Assembly: GCA_964036315.1 (NCBI GenBank)
Contig: OZ038488.1
Coordinates: forward strand, 69,287,342-69,351,341
Direction of reading: 5' to 3'
DNA from: Acanthosepion esculentum
Taxonomy: Eukaryota > Mollusca > Cephalopoda > Sepiida > Sepiidae
Length of the DNA stretch: 64,000 nt
A program made the translations under genes and the position numbers. Below the pieces are notes generated by a model. It had not been told where the DNA came from, ran no database searches, and saw nothing but the letters and a program-made list of their open reading frames with translations. The stretch's first letter is position 1, and each line of letters opens with the position of its first letter. Below, one piece after another: positions 23,950 through 33,156 of this stretch.

Positions 23950-24032
<83 letters not shown>
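23716..24032. repeat. (TA)n arrays with a snap-back pair
   Basis: (TA)n at 23716-23790 and 23957-24032. Imperfect inverted arms TATAATTTATTCGAAAATTA (23879 on) and its complement (ending 23961) abut the second array. Confidence 0.8.
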
Positions 24033-24034
<2 letters not shown>

Positions 24035-24590
24035 CCAGATAAGATAATCCAGCCTGAATTCGAACACCAAGTATATAGATAGGCAGTGAAATGATATACT
24101 CATTCAACCAGAAATCTGATACTGCTCAATAAAAATCTGACACTATAAAATTACACAGAGCACGCAGAGACTACATGGACACTTGGCAGAGGGTCATAGA
24201 GCGATGATTTGATCTTAGGTAGAACGCACAGAGATCACACTGATGCTATATTTAACTAATTCCCTATAGTGATATAGTATGCAACGCGGTAGGGTCCATA
24301 TTTTGCCGTGTGCTCTCTGACAAAAATTGCACGATACTAGCAAACAATGTTACGAATGCATTGGGTCCTACGTATCCATAGAGTAAGGGGGTGTGCTGGC
24401 CTATAGTTGGAATACCCAGGGCCAAGCTTACCTCGTTTCTTTCCCGAAGACAAGTATAAGAAGTTGAGTCCTGCGATAGAAATCGCCTGAGACTAAGGCG
24501 CCTGATGTAATTACTCTCCCACCCCAGGTTGCGCGCTTGTATGATGTGACACGAAGTCGGTTTCAACTGGAGAGTACATACGCGTATATG
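24033..24590. other. Unrecognised segment
   Basis: Moderate GC from about 24270. The minus ORF 24264-24596 (110 codons) shows no recognised motif. Likely an inserted element of unknown type. Confidence 0.3.
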
Positions 24591-24592
24591 AG

Positions 24593-24760
24593 CCATATAT
24601 GGGTAAATAGCTGGACAGACCGGGTTATATAGCTTTGGATGGCAACTGGTCTACCGCAGAAAGAAATGGTAACCTACTGCGGGAAAAAATCTGTCTCGTC
24701 AGTCATGTATCGAAAGATACATGATCGCCTAAGCGTGTATCACGGATGGCTTATAACTGA
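24593..24760 (+). mobile_element. SINE family A, 3' half
   Basis: Starts in the body at CATATATGGGTAAATAGC and continues GGACAGACCGGGTTATATAG, CAACTGGTCTACCGCAGAAA, then the 3' hairpin ATGTATC-GAAA-GATACAT (24705-24722) and TCGCCTAAGCGTGTATCACG. No tRNA head. Strong match to 45243-45565. Confidence 0.85.
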
Positions 24761-24869
24761 TGGGCCACGGACAAAAATTGTGTAGAACACACAGATCCTC
24801 TAATCCGAGACAGAAGTGCCGTTCTATACAAAAAATGATATCATCATTTATGACTGGCGCTCTGCTATC

Positions 24870-25080
24870 GCCGATGTCCAGGTAATGTAATAGGTATCGG
24901 CGCTGAAAGTTAGATTGACGAGCCGAGTTCAAATTCCGGCCTAGTCTGTTCTGTTTACGCTTTGCACTAAGGATCTAAGGAATGGTGTGAATCTATCACT
25001 TTTTTTTTTAGCTATGGATTAAATAGCAGGATAGACTGGAACTCTCTAGCTGTGGCTGGCAGGCCACTCTCTTATCTTTT
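24870..25080 (+). mobile_element. SINE (family A/B head and body)
   Basis: The B-box region GACGAGCCGAGTTCAAATTC (24912 on) is followed by the body up to TATGGATTAAATAGCAGGAT and CTCTCTAGCTGTGGCTGGCA. The A-box part is decayed. Confidence 0.7.
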
Positions 25081-25084
25081 CGAA

Positions 25085-25191
25085 GACGTCATGACAATTC
25101 GCAGTTATTAAAATGAAAGGATTCTGGGGAGTGCTGTGATCACCTATGTCCTGAAGGGACACGGCATTTAGAAAAAAATCCATGCTCGTAC

Positions 25192-25231
<40 letters not shown>
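25085..25231 (+). mobile_element. RTE-like LINE 3' end with (TA)n tail
   Basis: Encodes '[12 protein letters not shown]' and a stop, then ~30 bp of UTR and a (TA)n tract (about 25196-25231). Inverted repeat of 22856-22955. Confidence 0.75.
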
Positions 25232-25234
<3 letters not shown>

Positions 25235-25969
25235 CCTAAGACATTATTCTTCTTTCATCATTATGTTTGTTTTACCCACAGGAGATGAGAACTGACTCTT
25301 GGGTTCGTCAATGTTTCGCTAGTGTCTCTCACATTTCGTGCTTGGCCAACTAAGTGTATAATGGTGTCACATGCGAAGAATATTAAAATTTCTTGCAGTT
25401 TAGACGAACAATTTCCATCTCTTTTGGTTCTCTCTTCTTTCAAGCTCAGTCACCATTTCTTTATCTCTTCCCCCCCCTCTCTCTCTACACACACACACAC
25501 ACACATATATATCCTCCTCTATGTCTCCTTTTGTCTCTCCTCCTTTTATTCTCTCAACTCTAATTCTTTCCCTTGACTCTCTCCATCTTTCTCTCTTTGA
25601 TTCTCTCCTTCCCTCCCTTTCTTTCTTCCCTCTCCCTCTCTCTCTATCTCTCTCTCTCCCTATTGATCTCTTACCTACCTTATCTTTCCCATTTCTCACC
25701 CTCTCGCCCTCTTTCATAAGCTATACCTTTCTTCCTGCCTCTCTCCGTCCCGCTCCACCTTTCTCTCCTTCTCTCTGTTTTTTGCCATTTCTCCCTTCCT
25801 CTGTTTCTTTTATCACCACTTTCTCCCACCTCTCTTTCTCTCCCTACATTTTTCTATTATATTTCCCAAAAGTATACTCAGCACCGTCTGGGTCGCAAGC
25901 AAAAATAAAAATAAACAGAATTTCTTTTCTTTTTCTTGTTTTGTTTTCCTTGTATTATGTTTGCTAGTC

Positions 25970-25973
<4 letters not shown>
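25232..25973. other. CT-rich stretch, otherwise unassigned
   Basis: (CA)n at 25488-25505. From about 25465 to 25860 the plus strand is strongly CT-rich (imperfect CTCT and CCTT). ORF 25521-25967 is a composition artefact. Confidence 0.6.

Positions 25974-26029
<56 letters not shown>
25974..26029. repeat. (TA)n microsatellite
   Basis: Pure TA array. Confidence 0.95.
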
Positions 26030-26031
<2 letters not shown>

Positions 26032-26254
26032 AATGAAATGAACATGAATATCAAATATCGATTGATGACCATCATTTTCTGTCTCATTCAATGTTGTGTT
26101 AATTTATACAGCACTGTAATTGCCACCAGTGTTAGAAAACTTCCTAGATTAAAGTAGATATCTATTCGAAACATAAGACGTTTATCAAAATTATTTGTTT
26201 ATTTACTAATCATATATTATTTATTTTGTACATGATCTATCAGTTATTATCACA

Positions 26255-26475
26255 TAACGTGGAAAGAGCGTTTGGAATAATTGGCACTCACAGTTCATAT
26301 CGAAGCCAAAAGGGACTGGACGAAACAGCGACTAACCTGGCTAATGAGCTTGTGTAGTTTCGTGGCATAACGGCGAATAGGAAGGATCTTAAGAGACAAA
26401 CATTGCTACAGGGCTTGGAAGTTGTGGAGAGTCATAATCACCAACGTCCTGAAATGACACAGCGCATAAAAGATT
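26255..26475 (+). pseudogene. RTE-like LINE, ORF2 C-terminal end
   Basis: Plus-strand frames give 'IGTHSSYRSQKGLDE', 'RLTWLMSLCSFVA' and 'HCYRAWKLWRVIITNVLK', the extreme C-terminus of the family ('LWR..ITNVLKGHG'). Frameshifted and with internal stops. Confidence 0.7.
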
Positions 26476-26664
26476 ACCTGGAATTGTTGTTTGGATTATT
26501 GAACTCGACCTTCTTGTTTTTGTTGTCACTACATCGTTTGGACCGATCAATTGTACGACCTTCTTCATGTGTACAATCGGTATCGAAAGATTTGATCATC
26601 AATGACCAAGAGACTCTATAAGATTTAATGCATAACAGTGGTAACCCCGCCTTCCATTGTCGAT
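26476..26664. other. Unassigned stretch
   Basis: No recognised feature. Confidence 0.3.
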
Positions 26665-26965
26665 CTCAAAGTTCCAATGATTGATTGGTTGATTTGTTTT
26701 TACGGCTTACCAACCCTTTGCAGATTATTTATAGAACATTTTTTAGATTGTAAGATTTTTTTAGGTAACAAGGATTTAGCGATGTAAGTCTAATTAACCT
26801 ATAGCGAGGGGGAGATAAGATGGATTAATCCCTCTCTCAAGTACATTTGCACGTAAGTGAATATAACAAACCCAACTGCAATTGGAACTTGGCTCTGCGA
26901 TTAATAATTCCGTTCCATTATCCATTACACCCACCCCCGCAGACCCAAGCTTACATCACCTGTCA
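26665..26965 (-). mobile_element. SINE family B (minus strand)
   Basis: The 3' tail on plus reads TTGATTTGTTTTTACGGCTT then ACCAACCCTTTGCAGA, shared with the copy at 30000. The body has TTGCACGTAAGTGAATATAA. The tRNA-like part ends near CATTATCCATTACACCC and TCCGTTCCA. No 5S-like part is recognisable beyond 26965. Confidence 0.75.
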
Positions 26966-27144
26966 AACTTCGAATGGATTTTCCTTGATTTTTTCGATCC
27001 GACAGCCTGGATGTACATTTATCATTTATTTACCTGGCCGGACATAAGTCGCCCGTATAGTTTATTAAAGAAAAGCATCAAAACTTTCATTATTTTATGT
27101 CCTTACACAATTATCATATCATATGTTATTATCAAGTTAGGCAC

Positions 27145-27275
27145 TTCGATATGGGGTAATGGTTAGCAAGCTTGTCTCGCTAGATCAGTTTACGACTGAG
27201 TATTGAGTTCGATCCTCCCTGCGTGCCCCATACTTTCGGCCTTGTGCTACATCTAAGCTACGCTTAGAAAATCAC
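27145..27275 (+). mobile_element. SINE family C
   Basis: tRNA-like head: A box GGGTAATGGTTAGCAAG and B box GAGTTCGATCC. Then GTGCCCCATACTTTCGGCCT, TGTGCTACATCTAAGCTACG and CTTAGAAAAT. Sister copies at 58562-58757. Confidence 0.85.
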
Positions 27276-27391
27276 TATATTCCATTATCCAAGTCAATTA
27301 TTTCACATTAAAATTGGTGTTAACGCGCCGATATGAGTAAAATTTTCAAGAATTATGTGAATTTCAAATTATAAAATTTCTTCTAATTAGA

Positions 27392-27741
27392 AATACCGTA
27401 ATTCCCCATGTATAATACGCCTTAATCCATAATACGCACACCTAAAATTGTGCTGAAAGTGTGGGAAAATACATCTACTCACGAATAATACGCACCCCTT
27501 GTTTGATAATCAAACCCTATAGATTGTACCTCTCCAATTTCATTACGGCCAGAGTTTCCTACTCTTATTTTTAAAATGGTTTTAAACATAGAATAATATT
27601 ATTCTAATTTAGTTTTATGATAATTCTTATTTTATTTTACGGTAATTTTTTAAAGATTTTTTGTAGCTGTACATAATACGCACCCCTGATTTTGCTTATT
27701 ATTTTTAGAAAAAATGCGTAATATACATGAGGAATTACGGT
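27392..27741. mobile_element. Non-autonomous DNA element with ~30-bp TIRs
   Basis: Ends TACCGTAATTCC..CATGTATAA and, inverted, TATACATGAGGAATTACGGTA. Inside, ATAATACGCACCCC-type words recur five or more times, mainly near the ends. No ORF. The target duplication is not clear. The superfamily is not identifiable by eye. Confidence 0.7.
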
Positions 27742-28108
27742 ATTTACGATAATGTGTAAGATATCATTTTGCTTCTCGGGTTGTTCATTATATTGCAAAG
27801 GACTATATGTAAATATTACGGTTAATGACATTTTTTTTCTAATTCCACGTATATAAAGATTAAAATAGGTTGTAAGAATAATTTGATGTCAAAAGATATT
27901 GGGTGATCAGTATATCATGTTGGAAATTACGAAGAAGTGATCATAGAACAATAAAAAAAAATGAAATTTAAATATTTAAAGATAAAGGCAATAGTTTTAA
28001 GAACATGACTAAAGCAGATTTTGAAAAATTTGAGAACGTTAAAAGCAATGCCAGACAAATGTGAATATTTGAATATGCTGGCGTTGCGAATATAAAGTAA
28101 GAGAAAAG

Positions 28109-28186
28109 CTCTTCCTCCAAACCTTCTGTAACCCCTAGCGTGCTAGTGGCTTCCAGCCTTGCTTGGGGTGATAAGCTTAAAAAAAG
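28109..28186 (+). mobile_element. LINE 3'-tail insertion
   Basis: Only ~78 bp of the LINE 3' end: CGTGCTAGTGGCTTCCAGCC, TTGCTTGGGGTGATAAGCTT and A7G. Flanked by AAAAG on both sides, and absent from the paralogous site near 29026. It is an extreme 5' truncation. Confidence 0.8.
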
Positions 28187-28227
28187 ATCCAAAATATTAA
28201 GAATAGTGTCTAATGACATAAAAGAAA

Positions 28228-28368
28228 GCGTAGAGCCAAGTTCCAATTCCAGTTGGGTTTGTTATATTCTCTTACTCACAAAATACCCTTGAGAAAAGTA
28301 TTAATCCACTTTTTCTCCCCCTTCAGCTATGGGCCAATTAGTCTTGTATCACTAAATCATTATTATCT
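28228..28368 (+). mobile_element. SINE family B, 5'-truncated
   Basis: Starts in the B box (AGCCAAGTTCCAATTCCAG). The body runs to CAGCTATGGGCCAATTAGTC and ends with CTTGTATCACTAAATCATTA, the same end as the next SINE. Confidence 0.75.
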
Positions 28369-28668
28369 CTTATGGCGATATCACGTTGAAAAGAGATTCT
28401 CGTGCGATCACCAATGTTAAGCAAAATCGAACCTGGTCAGTACCTTGATGGGTGCCGGCTTGAAGATGCCAGGTAAGGTAGGATGTGCGGGTGGCGTAAT
28501 GGATAAAGGCTCAGGAATGTAGATCGGAGAGCCGAGCTCTAATTCCAGTCGAGTTAGCTATAGTCGCTTACGCGCAAATATTGGAAAAAGCATGAACCCT
28601 TTCCTTCTCTCCCCCGCTATGGGTTAAATAGCAGGACTTGTATCGGTAAATCATTATTATCTTCAAAA
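28369..28668 (+). mobile_element. Chimeric 5S rRNA-tRNA SINE (family B)
   Basis: 28369-28472 resembles the 5' ~105 nt of animal 5S rRNA: TATGGCGATATCACGTTGAA, GATCACCAATGTTAAGCA, CCTGGTCAGTACCTTGATGG. At 28481 the tRNA-derived head starts (GTGCGGGTGGCGTAATGG; B-box-like CGAGCTCTAATTCC). The shared body follows and ends CTTGTATCGGTAAATCATTA. A second independent copy with the same order is at 30000-30365. Confidence 0.82.
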
Positions 28669-29068
28669 AATTCTTACACTCAAAAAATATGAAATGGCTT
28701 TAAATAGCCCACAAAAAGGTTGATAAATCGTAAAAAACACAAATCAAGCAATCAATTTCACGTATATGAAGACTAGGTCGTAAGAAAAATTTATCATCAA
28801 AAGGGAAACAAAATATTTGTAAAGTTATTGGGTGATCAGGACATAATGTTAGAAATTACGAAAAAGTGATGATAGAATAATCAAAAAAGAGAAATTTAAA
28901 TATTGGTAAGATAAGGACAATAGTTTTAAGAATGTGACAAATGCTGATTTAAGAAAAATTGAAAGAGTTATAAGCAATGCTAGACGAATGTGAATATTTA
29001 AATTGCAAATGTAAACTGAGAGAAAAGATCCAGAATATTAAGAACATTGGCTAAAGACATGAAAACTA

Positions 29069-29852
29069 ATGGTAATGTTAATATTAGCCGTTTCCTTATA
29101 AAGAAACATTCAGCATCCATTGACCGAGCAGCCAGTACTACCGTCGGTTGAAATTTATAAAATCTTTCTCTTAAAACAATTTTTCAGGAAAATAGGTTTC
29201 ACAAATCTAGTAGCTGTTATCGCTCTTTCCAATGTTGATGAGGGTTATCATCGTAACATTTATTTGAAGTAGTGTCGAATGTCAGCATCTTGATTGTGCA
29301 TTTAACTCTGTCCATGGTTTCTTTTTTTGCACTTCTTACTTGTGGAACTCTCTTCCGGTTTCTTGCTTTCCAGCCAACTTTGGTCTTCAAAAATTTAAGT
29401 GCAATGTTAATCGTTATGTTCTGTCCTCTTAAATTCTATTCTTCCTTCTGCTTAATAATATTTTTCTTATATTCTTTCACGCCCAGTAACCAACCTGTGT
29501 GTTAGTAACTCTGTTGCCTTGCTTGGGGTGAACTGAATTTTAAAACATATAACAAAAACCAAATCACTTAAGGAATGTCAGCAGCAGCAACAACTAAAAT
29601 GGATAGCACATGTAGATCAAAGAAAAAATAATGACATAAGATGTTGACATTCCATACTCCTTCAGGCAAAAGGTTAGAAAGGAAACCCCCATCAATACGA
29701 GAGAGGGCAATAACAGTTACTGGACTTGAGAAACCTATTTTTCTGAACAAATTCTTTTAAGTGACTTTTTAAAATTCAACCGAATGTAGCACTGGCTGCT
29801 CGGTCAATGAATGTAAGATGTTTCCTTATAAGGAAACGGATAACATTACCAT
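29069..29852. mobile_element. Family H inverted-repeat element with nested LINE
   Basis: Arms of ~150-170 bp (29069-29240 and 29705-29852, inverted) begin ATGGTAATGTTAAT, then CCG and the palindrome GTTTCCTTATAAGGAAAC (one mismatch on the left), then CATTGACCGAGCAGCCAGT. The centre is occupied by a LINE fragment. No transposase ORF. A solitary arm lies at 30506-30650. Confidence 0.65.
29265..29545 (+). pseudogene. LINE ORF2 C-terminal end, nested
   Basis: Reads 'MVSFFALLTCGTLFRFLAFQ' then 'PTLVFKNLSAM' (29308-29410), matching the 'LWNSLP..CFP..YNLQLFK' region in shifted frames. It ends with the family 3' end CCCAGTAACCAACC..GTTGCCTTGCTTGGGGTGAA, then AATTTTAAAA. Confidence 0.7.
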
Positions 29853-29899
29853 CGACCGATATTACGGATACTTCAATTATTCTGTTGTAGTTATGTTCT

Positions 29900-29901
<2 letters not shown>

Positions 29902-29964
<63 letters not shown>

Positions 29965-29999
29965 AAGAAGAAGAAGAAGAAGAAGAAGAAGAAGAAGAA
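29902..29999 (+). repeat. (AAT)n then (AAG)n
   Basis: (AAT)n at 29902-29934 switches to (AAG)n at 29935-29999, immediately 3' of a minus-strand SINE tail. Confidence 0.95.
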
Positions 30000-30365
30000 T
30001 TGATTGATTGTTTCATTTTCTACGGCTTAGCAACCTTTTGCAGAAAAGCCAGAAAATAGTTTTAGATCATAATCTTTTAGATAATGATGGTTTGGTGATA
30101 CAGTGCTTACTAATTAACCCATAACTGGGGGTAGAAGAAGTGCATTCATACCTTTCCCAAGAGTATTTGCGCGTAAGTGAATATAACGAACCCAACTGAA
30201 ATTGGAACACGGATCTCTGATTAACAATTTCGAGTCGTTATCTATTACACCACCTGTACATCCAAACTTACACCACCAGATATTCTCAAAGGGATCAGGC
30301 TCGACGTTGCTTAACTTCGGTGATCGTACGAGAACCGGTATTTCTACGTGATGTGGCCGTAAGCA
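30000..30365 (-). mobile_element. Chimeric 5S rRNA-tRNA SINE (family B, minus strand)
   Basis: Read on the minus strand: 5S rRNA-derived head (30364-30292; plus-strand words CGACGTTGCTTAACTTCGG, GAGAACCGGTATTTCTACGT and GATGTGGCCGT), then a ~30-bp linker, a tRNA-derived part (about 30180-30260), the body, and a long tail ending near 30000 with the CAATCAATCA complement. Its 5S part is ~70 nt, shorter than at 28369. The tail runs into (AAG)n. Confidence 0.82.
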
Positions 30366-30505
30366 AGGAGAAGAAGAAGATTATTATTATTATTATTGCT
30401 ATTATGATAATAGCGAACAATCAGAAATAAAGGGAATGTTAGTGTTTAGAAAATAATGAAACTATTACTGATTTAATATGAGTATGCTACGTATAGTAAT
30501 GATAA

Positions 30506-30650
30506 TGATGAAATCAACCGTTTCCTTATAAGGAAACATTCGGCATTCATTGACCGAAGAGTTAGTGTTACTGTCAATTATAATTTTTAATATCCTTTTG
30601 TTTTCAGGAAATTCAGGATTTCGCAATTCTACTCTTACCAATTTTTCTAT
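30506..30650 (+). mobile_element. Family H solitary arm
   Basis: CCG plus the perfect palindrome GTTTCCTTATAAGGAAAC, then CATTCATTGACCGAAGAG. It is alignable to the left arm at 29087-29230. Confidence 0.6.
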
Positions 30651-30689
30651 TGATGTAACTTCCCTTCCTAATCTTGTATTGGAGATATC

Positions 30690-30990
30690 GTTTTTATCAA
30701 TTTAAACGTTATTTTTAATGGATACCCATATTTGAGTAGACTCACTGTTTATTTTTTAAACAGTTTATTTATTTCGTCTACCGGCCTGAACATTCCTAAA
30801 ATCTTATTAGAGAAAAAAAAATGAGCCCTTTGGAAGGATTCGAACCTGCGTCCTCCTTTGCAGGAGAAACCGTCGTTATATCTGTCGTGCTCGGATCTAA
30901 CAATGGTCTAACATTTAAAATAATAAAAATATGTCGGATTAATAAATTAAAAAATCCATTACTTCTTTACAAATTGCTTAAGCGTAGAAA
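30690..30990 (+). mobile_element. TIR element with tRNA-like core
   Basis: Left end AACGTTATTTTTAATGGATA, then CTACCGGCCTG. The core on the minus strand (about 30835-30900) has a variable-arm hairpin TCTCCT..AGGAGA and a clear B box (GGTTCGAATCC). It ends at AAAATATGTCGGATTAATAA, without a full right TIR. Confidence 0.65.
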
Positions 30991-31829
30991 GTCAACATCT
31001 TGAATATATAATCATTTTCTCTTTTCTAGCTACCCATTTTCGTTGTTGCTGCTGTTGGAAGTCTTGAAGTGATGTGGTTTTTATTATTTAGTTTGATATT
31101 TTGTAGCGCCAATCTATAGGTTGTCACGAAGGATCACCATGTTTAAAAACCAAAGGATTCATTCACTTGAAGCCATTTTTAATAATTGATCTGAGTAATC
31201 GTTTGTATGACGCAAATGAATTGCTTATACTTTTACTGGAAATAAACTTTCCCGGGAAACGCATTGAAAACCAGGAAGAGGATTGTCATTGATCAATAAT
31301 TAAGGACAACGTTACTGACGGAAAAAAGCAATTTTATGTATAATAAGAGGTTTTAGTCTTCATAGTAAAAAGCATTGAAGAAATAGTAGAATTATTACAT
31401 ATAAAAACACCATTTCGAGGATTTGACTTTATGGCAAATTTTCTCAGATTAAAATAAAGAAAAATGCTCATGGGTGCGCTCTTGGGACGTGATAGACTTC
31501 GCGTGGCCAACTCAATCTGGAAATTGAATGCCTTTTAAATGGAAATGGTATGCCTGTAAGTATGGAAGCAATTTGGAAAATGAAGACATCTAATGAAAAT
31601 TCCAACCTTCGGACTCTTTGGCATGTAATGTATCTTTTTTTCTATTGTGCTGTTTTGTGGCATTGCATGCGTTTGGCGAATCTTGAGTGTTTCAGAGTAA
31701 TTCTACACCGGATATCAGTTTTTGATTCGAAGGCGATTGTATTTTTAATTCCTTTTATTAAAATCACAAGGAATATCGCCTGTAATATCACGGGTAAGAT
31801 TTTTCCAGAACTATCATTCATTCTAATGA

Positions 31830-31830
<1 letters not shown>
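30991..31830. other. Unassigned stretch
   Basis: Mostly unrecognised. 31210-31350 carries words of the decayed ~140-bp repeat (CGTTACTGACGGAAAA, TTTATGTATAATAAGAGG). The plus ORF 31550-31891 shows no known domain and runs into (TA)n. Confidence 0.35.

Positions 31831-31889
<59 letters not shown>
31831..31889. repeat. (TA)n microsatellite
   Basis: Pure TA array bordering the palindrome. Confidence 0.95.
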
Positions 31890-31894
<5 letters not shown>

Positions 31895-32100
31895 CTGGAT
31901 AAAATAAATGAAACAAAATTGGGTGTTTTTTTTAAGTATTTATTTCTGTGTTTTTTTGTATATATTTAATATTTCAGACCACCTCGGTCCTTCCTCGGAA
32001 ATCAAATGAGATACTAATATTAAATATATACAAAAAAACACAGAAATAAATACTTAAAAAAAAACACCCAATTTTGTTTCATTTATTTTATCCAGATATT
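31890..32100. repeat. 84-bp-arm snap-back palindrome
   Basis: The left arm 31890-31973 and right arm 32016-32100 are perfectly complementary except for one extra A. The 42-bp loop, read on the minus strand, contains CCGAGGA, a stem GGACC/GGTCT and GAAA, resembling the hammerhead core order but without stem I outside it. (TA)n lies on the left and a TA-rich array on the right. Confidence 0.9.
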
Positions 32101-32139
32101 ATATACATATCAAGAAAGTATACGTGGCCTCTCATTATG

Positions 32140-32239
<100 letters not shown>

Positions 32240-32286
32240 TATCCGAAACAAAAATGAAAATGATGAATTCAAGTGGAAATTTGTTT

Positions 32287-32351
32287 TTATCAAAGACGCG
32301 TTTCGCCGGCAGAGAAAATGCGTGTCCTCCTTGTCCGATTCAGTTTGATAA
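32287..32351 (-). ncRNA. Hammerhead-like motif with perfect stem I
   Basis: Minus strand: TTATCAAA (32351-32344) pairs perfectly with TTTGATAA (32294-32287). The first strand is followed at once by CTGA (32343-32340) and the second is preceded by GAAA-CGCG-UC (32304-32295). ACGCGT is self-complementary. The core after CTGA is altered (ATC instead of NGA) and stem II would be a longer CGG..CCG hairpin. Probably a decayed copy. Confidence 0.5.
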
Positions 32352-32496
32352 TGAAGGAAAGACAAAAACATCGCGAGGAAAAAAATACGTGGGCATCTCT
32401 GAGAAGTGAGCATCATAGATCAAATTTATTGCTCCAGAGGGTCTCTTGTTAGATTTTAGATCAAGGAGTTTTTATTATTGTTTTATTTTTTTTAAG

Positions 32497-32539
<43 letters not shown>

Positions 32540-32674
32540 TTACTGGTCAGAGTTGAAACAGACGAGGAAGCAGTAGTATTAAAAAGTGGTCAATACACGT
32601 GTGAAAAAATATAAATAAATAATAGTAAAAAATAACATATAGAGCATTTAACTTTAAATATCAGGAGGTCAATG
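32352..32674. other. Unassigned stretch with (TA)n
   Basis: (TA)n at 32499-32537. The rest is not recognised. Confidence 0.5.
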
Positions 32675-32724
32675 AAAATACGCGACCTTGGTTTCGACCT
32701 GATGGTCTCTTCGGGCGATATTTT
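32675..32724 (-). ncRNA. Hammerhead ribozyme-like motif, all three stems
   Basis: Minus strand in order: stem I AAAATATCGC (32724-32715); core CCGAAGA (32714-32708), one change from CUGANGA; stem II GACC-AUCA-GGUC (32707-32696) directly after the core; GAAA (32695-32692); C-CAAG-G short stem III; GUC cleavage triplet (32686-32684); stem I partner GCGTATTTT (32683-32675), 9 pairs with one bulged U. Every element is in its canonical place. The U4-to-C change would be expected to reduce activity. Confidence 0.65.
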
Positions 32725-32800
32725 AAAAAAATGACCACCTTAACGCTTTATTTAAACAAAAAACACAAAGACATGCATACATATATTTTGTCTTCCTTTC

Positions 32801-32853
32801 ATCATCAAACTGAAGATTTTACATTTTCCCCCGTGACGAAACGCGTATTTAAT
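32801..32853 (+). ncRNA. Hammerhead-like motif, weak stem I
   Basis: An intact CTGAAGA core (32810-32816), a poor stem II (TTAC/GTGA), GAAA (32838-32841), CGCG and GUA (a permitted NUH). Stem I TATCAAA-like/TTTAATA pairs imperfectly. The core and GAAACGCGU match the copies at 32295 and 47618. Confidence 0.4.
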
Positions 32854-33145
32854 AAAACAATTTACAATTTGACATCATTATCTCTCTCACACACATAAAG
32901 ACACAAACACACACGCACTTTAAAACTTTGGAAATAAGAAAATCAAAAGTAAAAGAAACAGGAGCGAAGACGCCAAAGACAAAGAGATAGAAAGGGATAA
33001 ATAATATGAACCATTAAAGGACATATACCAACTGAATAAGGGCGCAATAATCTAGAAAATTCCAGCGAGCGATCAGACTTAGATGAAAACTGAAATCCAA
33101 GCCCAAAACTTCGATGTGATGTCTGACGATCGTTTCATAGCATAA
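32854..33145. other. Unassigned stretch
   Basis: Short CA-rich run (32885-32915). No recognised element. Confidence 0.35.
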
Positions 33146-33156
33146 AACTTGAAGTT

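Larger units (their letters stand above)
27841..29063 (+). repeat. Duplicated ~250-bp locus with insertions
   Basis: 27841-28108 and 28752-29020 are direct repeats (TTGGGTGATCAG, GAAATTACGAA.AAGTGAT, CAATAGTTTTAAGAA, AAGCAATGC.AGAC.AATGTG). The first copy continues after a LINE-tail insertion as GATCC.AATATTAAGAA (28186 on), and the second continues directly at 29027. The second is therefore an empty-site version. Confidence 0.8.

Noticed and set aside
28369..28472. A functional 5S rRNA gene
   Set aside because: It covers only the first ~105 nt with several substitutions and runs into the tRNA-derived SINE head, so it is SINE sequence.
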